DNA from: Roseobacter sp. GAI101
Lineage (GTDB): Bacteria; Pseudomonadota; Alphaproteobacteria; Rhodobacterales; Rhodobacteraceae
NCBI RefSeq assembly: GCF_000156335.1
Contig: NZ_DS999213.1
Location: 211,481 to 269,556 of the forward strand
Reading direction: 5' to 3'
Length of the DNA: 58,076 nucleotides
The translations under genes and the position numbers were made by a program. The notes beneath the pieces are model-generated. The model was given only the letters and a program-made list of their open reading frames with translations. It was not told the origin of the DNA and did not search any database. How positions within the stretch are numbered: the stretch's first letter is position 1; every line of letters starts with the position of its first letter. Of this stretch, positions 30,751 to 41,417 are shown one piece after another.

Positions 30751-30905
30751 AGGTCTCTTCGGATATCAAGGATAGCCTCTTGGCAAGGGGACATGGGGCG
30801 CGCGGTGGCGGGCAACAACTTTGCACAAGACGCGGGATCGGGGTGGAAACCTTGGGTGCCAAAGACTAAAGAACGCCTGAAACGGGCACAGAACCGAGGG
30901 ACGAC

Positions 30906-31211
30906 ATGATCGGCATTGAACATTACCTGACGGTGGCGGCGACGCTGTTTGTCATTGGCATTTTCGGGCTATTCCTGAACCGCAAGAACATCATCATCAT
31001 GTTGATGTCGATTGAACTGATGCTCTTGGCGGTGAACATCAACTTCGTCGCATTCTCGCATTTCCTCGGGGATCTGGTGGGCCAGGTGTTCACCTTGTTC
31101 GTTCTGACTGTTGCCGCGGCCGAGGCTGCCATCGGTCTGGCCATTCTGGTCTGCTTCTTCCGCAATCGGGGTACGATTGCAGTTGAAGATGTCAACGTGA
31201 TGAAGGGCTAG
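30906..31211 (+). CDS. nuoK: NADH-quinone oxidoreductase subunit K
   Basis: 101 residues after GAGGGACGAC. Three spans with the two buried glutamates of the proton path in [14 protein letters not shown] and [13 protein letters not shown]. Starts 4 bp before the nuoL region. Confidence 0.97.
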   Translation: MIGIEHYLTVAATLFVIGIFGLFLNRKNIIIMLMSIELMLLAVNINFVAFSHFLGDLVGQVFTLFVLTVAAAEAAIGLAILVCFFRNRGTIAVEDVNVMKG

Positions 31212-31215
31212 GATC

Positions 31216-33372
31216 ATGGAAAGCATCATTCTGTTCGCGCCACTTGTCGGCGCATTGATCAGTGGTTTTGGCTGGAAGCTGATCGGCGAAAGGCCTGCCC
31301 AATATTTTGCCACGGGCATGCTGTTTCTGTCCGCGTTCCTCAGCTGGATCGTGTTTATCACGTTTGACGGCGTGACCGAGCATATCCAGCTTTTGCGCTG
31401 GATCGAAAGCGGCAGCCTGTCGACGGATTGGGCCATCCGCATGGATCGCCTGACGGCGATCATGCTGATCGTGATCACCACCGTGTCCAGCCTCGTGCAC
31501 CTGTATTCCTTCGGCTACATGGCCCATGACGAAAATTTCAAGGACAGCGAACCTTATCGCGCCCGGTTCTTTGCCTATCTGTCGTTCTTCACTTTTGCGA
31601 TGTTGATGCTGGTGACCGCCGATAACCTGGTCCAGATGTTCTTTGGCTGGGAAGGTGTGGGCGTCGCGTCCTATCTTCTGATCGGCTTTTACTACAAGAA
31701 GCCATCGGCCAATGCGGCCGCGATCAAGGCGTTTGTCGTCAACCGCGTGGGTGACTTCGGCTTTGCCCTTGGTATATTCGCGCTGTTCTACCTGACCGAC
31801 AGTATCAAGTTCGACGACGTCTTTGCTGCTGTGCCCGATCTGGCCGATACCACGCTTCATTTCCTGTGGGCTGATTGGAACGCAGCCAACCTGATCGCAT
31901 TGCTCTTGTTTGTGGGGGCCATGGGCAAGTCAGCTCAGCTGTTCCTGCACACATGGTTGCCCGACGCGATGGAAGGTCCGACCCCTGTGTCGGCGCTGAT
32001 TCATGCCGCGACGATGGTAACCGCCGGTGTTTTCCTTGTGTGCCGCATGTCCCCGCTTATGGAATTTGCGCCCGAAGCGATGATGTTCGTGACATTCCTT
32101 GGCGCGACGACCGCATTTGTCGCCGCCACCATCGGTCTGGTCCAGAACGACATCAAACGGGTCATCGCCTATTCGACCATGTCCCAGTTGGGTTATATGT
32201 TCGTCGCCGCCGGCGTCGGCATGTACTCGGCCGCGATGTTCCACCTGCTGACGCACGCCTTCTTCAAGGCGATGCTGTTTCTTGGGGCCGGATCAGTTAT
32301 CCACGCAATGCACCACGAGCAGGACATGACCAATTACGGCGGTCTGCGCAAAAAGATCCCCTATACATTCTGGGCGATGATGATCGGCACGCTGGCCATC
32401 ACGGGCGTCGGTATTCCGCTGACCCATTTCGGTTTTGCAGGCTTCCTGTCCAAGGACGCGATCATCGAGAGCGCTTGGGCGGGTGGGTCCACCTACGGGT
32501 TCTGGATGCTGGTAATTGCCGCCGCGATGACCAGTTTCTACAGCTGGCGCTTGATGTTCATGACTTTCTTCGGGACAGCGCGCGGCGACAAGCATACGCA
32601 TGATCACGCACATGAAAGCCCTATGGTCATGCTGGTGCCGCTTGGCGTTCTTGCCCTGGGTGCGGTGTTCTCGGGCATGGTGTTTTACAACAGCTTCTTT
32701 GGCCACGCCGAGGATGTCGGTGAATTCTACGGCATTCCGATGACGGAAATGGCTGCTGCAGGGGATGCCAAGGTCGAGGGCGCTGAAGACAGTCACAGTG
32801 CTGCCGCATCTGGCGAAGATCAAAGTGCAGCCGCTGCTGACGCGGATCACAGCGCTGCAGATTCCGACGCTGCGCATGGGGATGATGCTCATCACGGCCC
32901 CAGCTTTGGTGGCAAGCCCGGTGAAGGCGCAATTTACTTCGGTCCCGACAATACGGTCCTTGAAGACGCCCATGCGGTGCATTGGCTGGTCAAGGTCAGC
33001 CCGTTCATCGCGATGGTCGGCGGTCTGCTGATGGCGCTTTGGTTCTACGTCTGGAATCCGACATTGCCGGCCCGCCTCGCGGCAAACCAGCGCCCGTTGT
33101 ATCTCTTCTTGTTGAACAAGTGGTACTTTGACGAGATCTATAACGTGATCTTCGTCAAACCCGCTTCGGCCATCGGTCGTTTCTTCTGGAAGCGCGGCGA
33201 CGGGAATGTCATCGACGGCACGCTCAACGGCATCGCCATGGGCATCATTCCGTTCCTGACGCGCCTCGCGGGGCGTGCGCAATCGGGCTACATCTTTACC
33301 TATGCCTTCGCCATGGTGATCGGAATCGCAATTCTGGTGACTTGGATGACGATGAGCGGAGGGGCTAACTAA
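31216..33372 (+). CDS. nuoL: NADH-quinone oxidoreductase subunit L
   Basis: 718 residues; the distal antiporter-like proton pump with long lateral helix. Conserved [49 protein letters not shown] segment and [18 protein letters not shown] are present. Residues ~518-563 hold an unusual hydrophilic insert rich in Ala, Ser, Asp and His ([20 protein letters not shown]). The stop shares a base with the nuoM start (TAATG). Confidence 0.97.
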   Translation: MESIILFAPLVGALISGFGWKLIGERPAQYFATGMLFLSAFLSWIVFITFDGVTEHIQLLRWIESGSLSTDWAIRMDRLTAIMLIVITTVSSLVHLYSFGYMAHDENFKDSEPYRARFFAYLSFFTFAMLMLVTADNLVQMFFGWEGVGVASYLLIGFYYKKPSANAAAIKAFVVNRVGDFGFALGIFALFYLTDSIKFDDVFAAVPDLADTTLHFLWADWNAANLIALLLFVGAMGKSAQLFLHTWLPDAMEGPTPVSALIHAATMVTAGVFLVCRMSPLMEFAPEAMMFVTFLGATTAFVAATIGLVQNDIKRVIAYSTMSQLGYMFVAAGVGMYSAAMFHLLTHAFFKAMLFLGAGSVIHAMHHEQDMTNYGGLRKKIPYTFWAMMIGTLAITGVGIPLTHFGFAGFLSKDAIIESAWAGGSTYGFWMLVIAAAMTSFYSWRLMFMTFFGTARGDKHTHDHAHESPMVMLVPLGVLALGAVFSGMVFYNSFFGHAEDVGEFYGIPMTEMAAAGDAKVEGAEDSHSAAASGEDQSAAAADADHSAADSDAAHGDDAHHGPSFGGKPGEGAIYFGPDNTVLEDAHAVHWLVKVSPFIAMVGGLLMALWFYVWNPTLPARLAANQRPLYLFLLNKWYFDEIYNVIFVKPASAIGRFFWKRGDGNVIDGTLNGIAMGIIPFLTRLAGRAQSGYIFTYAFAMVIGIAILVTWMTMSGGAN

Positions 33373-34928
33373 TGGACCATCACTTGCTTTCCATCATCAC
33401 CTTTATGCCGAGCTTTGCGGCACTGATCCTGGCCGTCTTCCTGCGCGGGGACGACGCAGCAGCGGCGCGCAATGCAAAATGGCTGGCGCTGATCTCCACT
33501 TCGGTGACGTTCCTGATTTCGCTGTTCATCCTGTTTGACTTTGATCCGGCCGACACGGGCTTCCAGTTCGTCGATGAAGCGACCTGGATCATGGGCCTTC
33601 AGTACCGCATGGGTGTGGACGGTATTTCGATCCTGTTCGTGATGCTGACCACCTTCATGATGCCGCTTGTGATCGCGGCGAGTTGGAACGTGGACACGCG
33701 GGTCAAGGAATACATGATCGCATTCCTGCTGCTTGAAACCCTGATGCTGGGCGTGTTCATGGCGCTTGATCTGGTGCTGTTCTATCTCTTCTTCGAGGCT
33801 GGCCTGATCCCGATGTTCCTGATCATCGGCATCTGGGGCGGGGCGAACCGGATCTACGCAAGCTTCAAGTTCTTCCTTTACACGTTCCTCGGATCGGTCC
33901 TGATGCTGGTTGCCATGGTCGCAATGTACGCGGATGCCGGCACCACCTGTATCGGCGGCTGCGAGGTCAGTCTTTTGACCAACACATTCGCGTCCGAGAC
34001 ATTCACGGTTGCGGGGATCTCAGTCGTCGGCGGTATGCAGACGCTGATGTTCCTCGCCTTCTTCGCCAGCTTTGCGGTTAAAATGCCGATGTGGCCGGTT
34101 CACACCTGGTTGCCTGATGCCCACGTCCAGGCTCCGACGGCGGGGTCGGTCGTGCTGGCTGCTATCTTGCTGAAAATGGGTGGCTATGGCTTCTTGCGCT
34201 TTTCGCTGCCGATGTTCCCGGTCGGGTCCGATGTTATTGCACCATGGGTGTTGTGGATGTCGGCGATTGCGATCGTCTATACATCGCTGGTCGCTCTGGT
34301 GCAGCAGGACATGAAAAAGCTGATCGCCTATTCGTCGGTGGCCCACATGGGTTTCGTGACCATGGGTATCTTTACCTTCAATCAACAAGGGCTGGATGGC
34401 GCGATTTTCCAGATGGTCAGCCACGGCTTTATCTCGGCTGCGCTGTTCCTGTGTGTTGGCGTGATCTATGACCGGATGCACACCCGCGAGATTGATGCTT
34501 ATGGCGGATTGGTAAACCGGATGCCGGCATATGCCCTGGTGTTCATGTTCTTTACCATGGCCAATGTGGGCCTGCCCGGCACGTCTGGTTTTGTGGGGGA
34601 ATTCCTGACCTTGATGGCTATCTTCCAGGTCAACACCTGGGTCGCAGCCGTTGCCACCACCGGTGTTATATTCTCGGCTGCCTATGCCTTGTGGCTCTAC
34701 CGCCGCGTCGTGATGGGCGATCTGATCAAGGAAAGCCTGAAGACGATCACCGACATGTCCGGCCGCGAACGTTGGATTTTTGCGCCGTTGGTTGTGATGA
34801 CCCTGCTTTTGGGCATCTACCCTGCCTTGGTTCTCGATATTATTGGGCCGTCAGTGACCGCCCTTGTTGCAAGCTATGATACGGCCCTGGAGGCGGCAGG
34901 TGCCGCAGTCCAGATGGCCTCAGAATAA
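33372..34928 (+). CDS. nuoM: NADH-quinone oxidoreductase subunit M
   Basis: 518 residues; second antiporter-like subunit, fourteen spans. Key blocks: [35 protein letters not shown] (conserved Glu of span 5), [18 protein letters not shown] and [10 protein letters not shown]. Full length; nuoN begins 11 bp later. Confidence 0.97.
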   Translation: MDHHLLSIITFMPSFAALILAVFLRGDDAAAARNAKWLALISTSVTFLISLFILFDFDPADTGFQFVDEATWIMGLQYRMGVDGISILFVMLTTFMMPLVIAASWNVDTRVKEYMIAFLLLETLMLGVFMALDLVLFYLFFEAGLIPMFLIIGIWGGANRIYASFKFFLYTFLGSVLMLVAMVAMYADAGTTCIGGCEVSLLTNTFASETFTVAGISVVGGMQTLMFLAFFASFAVKMPMWPVHTWLPDAHVQAPTAGSVVLAAILLKMGGYGFLRFSLPMFPVGSDVIAPWVLWMSAIAIVYTSLVALVQQDMKKLIAYSSVAHMGFVTMGIFTFNQQGLDGAIFQMVSHGFISAALFLCVGVIYDRMHTREIDAYGGLVNRMPAYALVFMFFTMANVGLPGTSGFVGEFLTLMAIFQVNTWVAAVATTGVIFSAAYALWLYRRVVMGDLIKESLKTITDMSGRERWIFAPLVVMTLLLGIYPALVLDIIGPSVTALVASYDTALEAAGAAVQMASE

Positions 34929-34939
34929 AGGACCGCGCG

Positions 34940-36385
34940 ATGATTTCCGCTGATCTGAATGTCATCCTGCCAGAAATCGTTCTGTCGCTGTTTGCGATAT
35001 TTACGCTACTGGTCGCGGTTTATACGTCCAAGGATGGACTGGCTGGAGCTTTGGTCTGGGCCACCTCGGCCGTTATGGTCCTGTTGGCGATCTGGATTGG
35101 CATGGCGGGCCCGGCAACTACGCGGATCGCGTTTAACGGTTTGTTTATAGAAGACGGCTTTGCCCGTTTTGCCAAGGTCACCATCTTATTGAGCGCCGCG
35201 GCGGTTCTTATGATGTCCGAGGCCTATATGAAGTCGCGCGGCCTGCTGCGGTTTGAATATCCGGTTCTGGTCGCGCTTAGCGTTGTCGGCATGATGATGA
35301 TGGTTAGCGCGGGCGATCTGATGTCGCTTTACATGGGACTTGAGCTGCAATCCCTGGCGCTATACGTCGTCGCATCCTTGCGCCGTGACAGTGTGAAATC
35401 GACCGAAGCCGGCCTGAAGTATTTCGTGCTGGGAGCGTTGTCCTCGGGTTTGCTGCTGTACGGCGCGTCGCTGGTCTATGGCTATGCGGGCACAACCCAG
35501 TTTGCAGGGATCATGACGGTTGCGAAGTCTGGCGAAACATCGATCGGCCTGCTGTTCGGGATTGTCTTCCTGGTTTCGGGTCTTGCGTTCAAGGTGTCTG
35601 CGGTCCCGTTCCACATGTGGACCCCGGATGTGTACGAAGGGTCCCCCACGCCAGTAACGGCTTTTTTCGCGACTGCGCCGAAAGTTGCGGCCATGGGTCT
35701 GTTCGCCCGCGTGCTGCATGATGCCTTCGGCAATGCCGTGGGAGATTGGAGCCAGGTTGTCGCGTTGCTGTCTGTCCTGTCGATGTTCCTGGGTGCGATT
35801 GCGGCCATTGGCCAGACCAACATCAAACGCCTGATGGCCTATTCGTCGATTGCCCATATGGGCTATGGGTTGATCGGTCTGGCTGCTGGTACGGCCCTTG
35901 GGGTCAAGGCGATGCTGATCTACATGGCGATATACGTGACCATGAACATCGGGACATTCGCCTTTATCCTGAGCATGCAGAAGGACGGTCAACCGGTGAC
36001 CGACATTTCCGCGCTGAACATGTATTCCAAACGGGCACCGGGGAAAGCGTTGGCGATGCTGGTGCTGCTTTTCTCGCTTGCCGGCGTGCCACCGATGCTG
36101 GGCTTCTTCGCCAAGTTTGGCGTGTGGCAGGCGGGTGTGGATGCAGGGCTGGTGTGGCTGGTGGCTGCAAGTGCCGTCGCGTCGGCCATTGGTGCCTACT
36201 ATTATCTGCGGATCGTATTTCTGATGTACTTTGGGGCAGAGGGTAAGGACAGTCTGGACAGCAGCAAGGGTGGTTTGCTGACTGCGTTTTTGGTTGCCTC
36301 AGCGGTGATCATGGTGGTCGGCGTTGCGACATTGTTCGGCGTCGAAGGTGCTGCGACTTCTGCAGCGGCGGCGCTGGTGAACTGA
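34940..36385 (+). CDS. nuoN: NADH-quinone oxidoreductase subunit N
   Basis: 481 residues; third antiporter-like subunit. Visible blocks are [18 protein letters not shown] (span 5 Glu), [34 protein letters not shown] and [15 protein letters not shown]. It closes the complex I genes. The next start is 4 bp after its stop, so birA is read on the same mRNA unless the repeat at 36414-36446 weakens it. Confidence 0.97.
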   Translation: MISADLNVILPEIVLSLFAIFTLLVAVYTSKDGLAGALVWATSAVMVLLAIWIGMAGPATTRIAFNGLFIEDGFARFAKVTILLSAAAVLMMSEAYMKSRGLLRFEYPVLVALSVVGMMMMVSAGDLMSLYMGLELQSLALYVVASLRRDSVKSTEAGLKYFVLGALSSGLLLYGASLVYGYAGTTQFAGIMTVAKSGETSIGLLFGIVFLVSGLAFKVSAVPFHMWTPDVYEGSPTPVTAFFATAPKVAAMGLFARVLHDAFGNAVGDWSQVVALLSVLSMFLGAIAAIGQTNIKRLMAYSSIAHMGYGLIGLAAGTALGVKAMLIYMAIYVTMNIGTFAFILSMQKDGQPVTDISALNMYSKRAPGKALAMLVLLFSLAGVPPMLGFFAKFGVWQAGVDAGLVWLVAASAVASAIGAYYYLRIVFLMYFGAEGKDSLDSSKGGLLTAFLVASAVIMVVGVATLFGVEGAATSAAAALVN

Positions 36386-36389
36386 TCAG

Positions 36390-37184
36390 ATGGTGGACCC
36401 CGTGAGCGAGGGAGCCTCCGGCGGGGATAGTTTTAAGCCAGAGAAGCAAGGGGCGTCGTGGCCGGAAGGTTACGAGCGACTTTTTTTCGGGACAGTTGAT
36501 TCCACGTTGAGTGAGGCGGCGCGGCGTGCGCCCGACTTGACCGGACCGGTCTGGATTCTGGCTGATGAGCAGACAGCAGCCCGCGGCCGCCGCGGGCGGT
36601 CCTGGGCCACGCCAAAGGGGAATTTCGCAGCGACACTGATGATGCGCCGGGCGGAGGCTCCGGGGGTAGCAGCGTTGCGAAGTTTCATCGCGTCGTTGGC
36701 GTTGCGGCGCGCTTTCGTACGGGTGACCGGAGACGACGGGGCCTTTGCATTGAAGTGGCCGAATGACGTTTTGCTGAATGGTGGCAAGGTTGCAGGCATC
36801 CTGCTTGAGACGACCGGGGACCATTTGGCGATCGGGATCGGCGTGAACCTGGCCCATGCGCCGGGTGCGGATCAGGTGGAGGCGGGAGCCCTGCGGCCTG
36901 TTTCGCTGGTTGGTGAAACTGGTATCTCGGTATCTACTTCAGCATTTCTGGATGCTTTGGCATCTGAATATGCGCCATTGGAAGCCCAGTTTCAGACCTT
37001 TGGTTTCGCCCCGATCCGCACCGCTTGGCTGGTCCATGCCGCGCGGTTGGGGGAAGAAATCGTTGCAAGAACGATGCGCGAGGAAACCCGTGGGATCTTT
37101 GAGGACGTTGATGAAAGCGGCAGTTTGATCCTGCGTACGCCCAAGGGACGGGTGCCGATCACTGCGGCAGATGTTTTTTTCTAA
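36390..37184 (+). CDS. birA: Biotin--[acetyl-CoA-carboxylase] ligase
   Basis: 264 residues. The catalytic core starts about residue 24 (WPEGYERLFFGTVDSTLSEA) and has the biotinyl-AMP loop ARGRRGRSWATPKGNF and KWPNDVLLNGGKVAGILLE; there is no N-terminal DNA-binding domain, so it is a group I ligase. The only in-frame starts are ATG 36390 and GTGs at 36393 and 36402; all force translation of residues about 9-20 from a dispersed repeat (GASGGDSFKPEK). It should biotinylate MccA Lys607 encoded in this window and AccB elsewhere. Confidence 0.93.
   Translation: MVDPVSEGASGGDSFKPEKQGASWPEGYERLFFGTVDSTLSEAARRAPDLTGPVWILADEQTAARGRRGRSWATPKGNFAATLMMRRAEAPGVAALRSFIASLALRRAFVRVTGDDGAFALKWPNDVLLNGGKVAGILLETTGDHLAIGIGVNLAHAPGADQVEAGALRPVSLVGETGISVSTSAFLDALASEYAPLEAQFQTFGFAPIRTAWLVHAARLGEEIVARTMREETRGIFEDVDESGSLILRTPKGRVPITAADVFF
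36414..36446 (+). repeat. Dispersed repeat inside the 5' end of birA
   Basis: GC-rich head GCCTCCGGCGGGG, tail TTTTAAGCCAGAGAAG; 33 bp. It differs from the copy at 56362-56394 at only three positions, and its head equals that of the copy at 20560-20592. It is translated as part of BirA. Confidence 0.8.
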
Positions 37185-37205
37185 AGCCTGAGGGAGGGCC
37201 GTTCC

Positions 37206-37979
37206 ATGCTTTTGGCGATTGATTGCGGGAATACGAATACTGTTTTTTCCATTTGGGACGGGACGCAATTTATCGGGACGTGGCGGACGTCAACCGAATG
37301 GCAGCGCACGGCGGACCAGTATTACGTCTGGCTGAGCACGCTGATGCGGTTCCAGAAGGTCGAGGCGGACATCACCGATGTTATTATCAGTTCGACCGTG
37401 CCGCGGGTGGTGTTCAACCTGCGTGTTCTTGCGGACAGGTATTTCAACACGCGACCCATTGTGGTGGGCAAGCCGGAGTGTAAATTGCCGGTTGATGTGC
37501 GCGTGGATGCTGGCACGGCCGTGGGGCCGGACCGGTTGGTGAATACGGTGGCCGGATTTGACCTTTTTGGCGGCGACCTGATCGTGGTGGATTTCGGGAC
37601 CGCGACGACGTTTGATGTCGTGGCATCCGACGGGGCCTATATTGGCGGCGTGATCGCGCCCGGCGTGAATTTGAGCCTTGAGGCATTGCATAATGCCGCT
37701 GCGGCCTTACCTCATGTTGATATTTCGAAACCGCAGGCTGTTATCGGCACAAATACCGTGGCCTGCATACAATCGGGTATTTTTTGGGGTTATGTCGGGC
37801 TCGTTCGTGAGATATGTGCGCGGATAAAGGCGGAGCGTGAACGCGATATGCGTGTGATCGCCACCGGCGGGCTGGCCCCGTTGTTTCAACAGGCAGTGGA
37901 CCTGTTCGATGCCTACCAAGATGATCTGACAATGCACGGTTTGACCGTGATTTATAATTATAACAAGGACACCGCTTAA
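37206..37979 (+). CDS. coaX: Type III pantothenate kinase
   Basis: 257 residues, after GGGAGGG. It phosphorylates pantothenate, the first step of CoA synthesis. ASKHA-fold motifs: MLLAIDCGNTNTVFS (phosphate loop), VGPDRLVNTVAG, VVDFGTATTFDV and the late IATGGLAPLF. Conserved order nuoN-birA-coaX-rnj. Confidence 0.95.
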   Translation: MLLAIDCGNTNTVFSIWDGTQFIGTWRTSTEWQRTADQYYVWLSTLMRFQKVEADITDVIISSTVPRVVFNLRVLADRYFNTRPIVVGKPECKLPVDVRVDAGTAVGPDRLVNTVAGFDLFGGDLIVVDFGTATTFDVVASDGAYIGGVIAPGVNLSLEALHNAAAALPHVDISKPQAVIGTNTVACIQSGIFWGYVGLVREICARIKAERERDMRVIATGGLAPLFQQAVDLFDAYQDDLTMHGLTVIYNYNKDTA

Positions 37980-37983
37980 TCAT

Positions 37984-39651
37984 ATGAGCAGCGAAAGATT
38001 GATCTATCTGCCCCTCGGGGGGGCAGGTGAAATTGGCATGAATGCCTATGTTTATGGCTATGGGAAGCCCGGCAAGGAACGACTGATTGTTGTCGACCTT
38101 GGCGTGGCTTTTCCTGACATGGACACCAGCCCGGGCGTGGATTTGATCATCCCCGATATCGCCTGGCTGGAAGAGCGTCGCAACCAGATCGAAGCGATCT
38201 TTATCACGCACGCCCACGAAGACCACGTGGGTGCGATTGCACATACCTATGACCGTTTGCGCGCGCCGATCTATACGCGGAAATTTACCGCCAACATCTG
38301 CAAGCGCAAGATGTCCGAGCACGGGCATCCCGATGACGCGGTCACGACCGTTGCACCATGGCCGACTCAAACGACCGTTGGTCCGTTTACGGTGGGCTTC
38401 TTGCCGATGTCCCATTCGATCCCTGAATCGTCTTCCCTGGTGATCGACGTTGCGGGTGACCGGTTGATCCACTCGGGTGATTTCAAGATCGACATGACGC
38501 CGGGCGTAGGCGAAGCCTATGACCCTGACCTCTGGGCCGATGTGTCCAAGGATGGCGTCAAGGCGCTGATCTGTGACAGTACCAATGTGTTTTCGTTGAA
38601 CGCCGGCCGGTCAGAGGCGACCGTTGGGCCAGAGATCGAGAAACTGCTTGGAACGGCCCAAGGCATGGTTGTCGCAACGACATTTGCGTCGAACGTGGCG
38701 CGGGTCAAAACACTTGCTGATGCGGGCGAGCGGGCGGGGAGGTCTGTCGTCCTGCTGGGACGTGCGATGAAGCGGATGGTCGAAGCCTCGCTTGAATCGG
38801 GCGTCATGAAAGACTTTCCACCCGTCATCAGCCCCGAAGATGCCCGCGGCGTACCACGGGAAAACCTGATGTTGCTGGTGACCGGATCGCAGGGCGAACG
38901 CCGTGCCGCATCGGCCCAACTGGCGCGCGGCAAGTATATGGGGCTTGAGATGAAGGAAGGGGACATGTTCCTGTTCTCGTCCAAGACCATCCCCGGCAAC
39001 GAGCGTGGCGTGATCAAGGTGATGAACGCGTTTTCCGAGATGGGCGTTGATATCGTCGATGACAGCTCGGGTCTTTACCACGTGTCAGGCCACGCGAACC
39101 GTCCCGATCTTGAGACATTGCATGATGTGGTTAAGCCGCAGATCCTGATCCCGATGCACGGCGAGCACCGTCACCTGCGCGAGCATGTGAAGATCGCGAA
39201 TGGCAAGGGGATGAAGGGCGTTCTGGCCGTGAACGGCATGATGATCGACCTGTCCGGCAATGAACCCAAGGTCGCGGAATATGTCGAAAGCGGGCGCACT
39301 TATCTTGACGGCTCGACACAGATCGGCGCGATGGATGGGGTCGTGCGCGACCGGATTCGCATGGCGCTGAACGGGCACGTGACCGTGACGGTGATTATGG
39401 ATGAAAATGACGAAGCCTTGGGTGATCCTTGGGTGGATGCCATGGGCCTGCCCGAACAGGGCCGGTCAAAGTCGTCCCTGGTCGACATTTTGGAAGCGGA
39501 TTTAGGCCAGTTCCTTGGCCGCGCCAACGCCAAGACCTTGCGCGATGATGACAAGCTGCACGAGGGCCTCAAGCGCACTGTGCGCCAGTCGGCCAATGAC
39601 GAGATCGGCAAAAAGCCGGAAGTCACCATCGTGGTCAGCCGGCTGAGCTAA
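37984..39651 (+). CDS. rnj: Ribonuclease J
   Basis: 555 residues, 4 bp after coaX. A metallo-beta-lactamase/beta-CASP endo- and 5'-exoribonuclease that matures rRNA and turns over mRNA in alphaproteobacteria. Zinc motif THAHEDHVGAI, then SHSIPES, HSGDFKID, CDSTNVF and the beta-CASP blocks VTGSQGERRAA and HVSGHANRPDL, and PMHGEHRHLREH near the C-terminal part. Ends before a strong terminator. Confidence 0.95.
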   Translation: MSSERLIYLPLGGAGEIGMNAYVYGYGKPGKERLIVVDLGVAFPDMDTSPGVDLIIPDIAWLEERRNQIEAIFITHAHEDHVGAIAHTYDRLRAPIYTRKFTANICKRKMSEHGHPDDAVTTVAPWPTQTTVGPFTVGFLPMSHSIPESSSLVIDVAGDRLIHSGDFKIDMTPGVGEAYDPDLWADVSKDGVKALICDSTNVFSLNAGRSEATVGPEIEKLLGTAQGMVVATTFASNVARVKTLADAGERAGRSVVLLGRAMKRMVEASLESGVMKDFPPVISPEDARGVPRENLMLLVTGSQGERRAASAQLARGKYMGLEMKEGDMFLFSSKTIPGNERGVIKVMNAFSEMGVDIVDDSSGLYHVSGHANRPDLETLHDVVKPQILIPMHGEHRHLREHVKIANGKGMKGVLAVNGMMIDLSGNEPKVAEYVESGRTYLDGSTQIGAMDGVVRDRIRMALNGHVTVTVIMDENDEALGDPWVDAMGLPEQGRSKSSLVDILEADLGQFLGRANAKTLRDDDKLHEGLKRTVRQSANDEIGKKPEVTIVVSRLS

Positions 39652-39679
39652 GCGTCGGTCGTTTCAATGCATGAGTTTG

Positions 39680-39709
39680 CGCGCCGTCCTGAAAAGGGCG
39701 GCGCGTTTT
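39680..39709 (+). terminator. Intrinsic terminator after rnj
   Basis: Ten-pair stem CGCGCCGTCC / GGGCGGCGCG (one G-U) with loop TGAAAA, followed by TTTTGCATTT. It probably ends the long nuo-birA-coaX-rnj transcript. Confidence 0.85.
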
Positions 39710-39755
39710 GCATTTCTGGGGTGCAACTGTCTTGCCTACCGGGATGGCGCGCATG

Positions 39756-39791
39756 AAAAAGGGCGCTGAACCTGCGTTCCGCACCCTTTTT
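39756..39791 (-). terminator. Intrinsic terminator of the DEAD-box helicase gene
   Basis: On the minus strand, AAAAAGGGTGC pairs with GCGCCCTTTTT around a 14-base loop, with one mismatch; the five T residues form both stem base and T tract. It lies 22 bp after the helicase stop. Confidence 0.65.
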
Positions 39792-39812
39792 CGCGTTTAT
39801 CAGATTGGTTGA

Positions 39813-41414
39813 TCAGTCGCGCCGCTCTTCAAAGCTGAGGCCGATGAATTCCGGCGTGTGATCCCCAAGGCCGACGACCCTGTTATCGTTCCGGTTGTCA
39901 TTGCGATTGTTGCCGCGCTTGTTATCGGAGCGGTTGTTATCGTTGCGACCACCGCGACCGCCACGTTCATTCCGGCGGTTGTGCTGGGGCTGATCGTCCT
40001 GTGCCTTGGCCTCGGGGGCCTTTGGCTCTTCGGCTGCGGGCTTGGCATCTGGCTGCTGCGCCGCTTTGGCCTGAGGGGTCTCGGCCTTTGCTTCTGGTTC
40101 AACCGCGTCCACCTTGGGCGTTTCGTCCTTGGGGGCGTCATCCTTTTTGCGGCTACGGGTCCGGCTGCGCTTGGGCTTTTCGGTCTTGGGCGCGTCCTCG
40201 GCCTTGGGGGCGTCCTCGGCCTTGGGGGCGTCGGCCTCTTTTGTGGTTTCAGCGGGCGCGTCGCCGCCCAAAGGATTGTCCAGACGCGGAATTTCGCGCT
40301 GAACCAGACGTTCCACGTCTTCGAGGTTCTTTTCGTCGCGCGGCACGCAGATCATGATCGCCTTGCCATCGCGTCCGGCGCGGCCTGTGCGGCCAATGCG
40401 GTGAACGTAGTCTTCGGCATGGCTGGGCACGTCGAAGTTATAGACATGGCTGACCGATGGCACATCAAGGCCCCGTGCCGCGACATCCGACGCCACAAGG
40501 AAGCGCAGATCGCCGTTGCGGAACCCTTCAAGGGTCTTGGTCCGCTGGCTTTGGTCCAGATCACCGTGGATGGGGGCCGCATCATAGCCGTATTTCTTCA
40601 GAGACTTGGCCACCGTGTCGACATCCATCTTGCGGTTGCAAAAGATGATCGCGTTGGTGCATTTGTCGCCTTCGGCATCGATTAGCGCCCGCAGAACCTT
40701 GCGTTTTTCGGTCGCTTCGCGGTCCTTGCGGGACGCTTTGAACATCAACACGCCTTGCTCGATATTCTCGCCCGTTGTGGCCTGCCGCGCGACTTCGATG
40801 CGCACAGGGTTGGACAGGAAGGTGTTGGTGATCCGTTCGATCTCGGGGGCCATGGTCGCCGAGAAGAACAGCGTCTGACGGGTGAAGGGCGTCATCTGGA
40901 AGATGCGTTCGATATCGGGGATAAAGCCCATGTCCAGCATCCGGTCGGCTTCGTCCACGACCATGATCTTGACGTCGGACAGGATCAGTTTGCCCCGCTC
41001 GAAATGGTCAATCAAACGGCCGGGGGTCGCGATCAGAACATCGACGCCTTTATCGATCAGCTTGTCTTGTTCACCAAAGGACACGCCGCCGATCAGCAAC
41101 GCCTTGGTCAGGTTGAGGTGCTTTGTATAAGTGTCGAAGTTTTCGGCAACCTGTGCCGCCAGTTCCCGTGTCGGGCAAAGGACCAAGCTGCGCGGCATGC
41201 GCGCACGGGCGCGGCCACGGGCCAGCATAGTGATCATCGGAAGGGTAAAGCTGGCGGTTTTGCCGGTACCGGTCTGGGCGATTCCCAAGACGTCTTTGCC
41301 TTCGAGGGCAGGGGGGATTGCCCCCGCCTGGATTGGTGTCGGGGTCTCGTACCCGGCCTCTTCGATGGCCTTAAGTACTTTAGGATTCAGATTAAGATCA
41401 GAAAATTTTATCAT
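39813..41414 (-). CDS. DEAD-box ATP-dependent RNA helicase (RhlE/DeaD-like)
   Basis: 533 residues. Helicase motifs are complete: Q motif ETPTPIQ, AQTGTGKT (46-53), PTRELAAQ, VDEADRMLD with DEAD at 154-157, SAT (185-187) and HRIGRTGRAGR (338-348). After residue ~385 a disordered tail begins with three six-residue repeats DAPK(A/T)E (395-412), then K/P/A-rich sequence, then an Asn/Arg/Gly-rich end (GGRGGRNDNNRSDNKRG). Such basic tails bind RNA. It likely remodels rRNA or mRNA; the RhlE subgroup is suggested by core length. The start region has two hairpins. Confidence 0.92.
   Translation of the reverse strand: MIKFSDLNLNPKVLKAIEEAGYETPTPIQAGAIPPALEGKDVLGIAQTGTGKTASFTLPMITMLARGRARARMPRSLVLCPTRELAAQVAENFDTYTKHLNLTKALLIGGVSFGEQDKLIDKGVDVLIATPGRLIDHFERGKLILSDVKIMVVDEADRMLDMGFIPDIERIFQMTPFTRQTLFFSATMAPEIERITNTFLSNPVRIEVARQATTGENIEQGVLMFKASRKDREATEKRKVLRALIDAEGDKCTNAIIFCNRKMDVDTVAKSLKKYGYDAAPIHGDLDQSQRTKTLEGFRNGDLRFLVASDVAARGLDVPSVSHVYNFDVPSHAEDYVHRIGRTGRAGRDGKAIMICVPRDEKNLEDVERLVQREIPRLDNPLGGDAPAETTKEADAPKAEDAPKAEDAPKTEKPKRSRTRSRKKDDAPKDETPKVDAVEPEAKAETPQAKAAQQPDAKPAAEEPKAPEAKAQDDQPQHNRRNERGGRGGRNDNNRSDNKRGNNRNDNRNDNRVVGLGDHTPEFIGLSFEERRD
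40179..40232 (-). repeat. Three 18-bp tandem repeats in the helicase tail
   Basis: In-frame units encoding DAPKAE, DAPKAE and DAPKTE (residues 395-412). The first two are near identical in DNA. Copy number could vary by slippage without breaking the frame. Confidence 0.75.
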
Positions 41415-41417
41415 GTG

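Noticed and set aside
39858..40685. A 275-codon hydrophobic plus-strand frame opposite the helicase
   Set aside because: Antisense to the Lys/Ala-rich helicase tail, whose complement reads as Leu/Gly/Ala; not a membrane protein gene.
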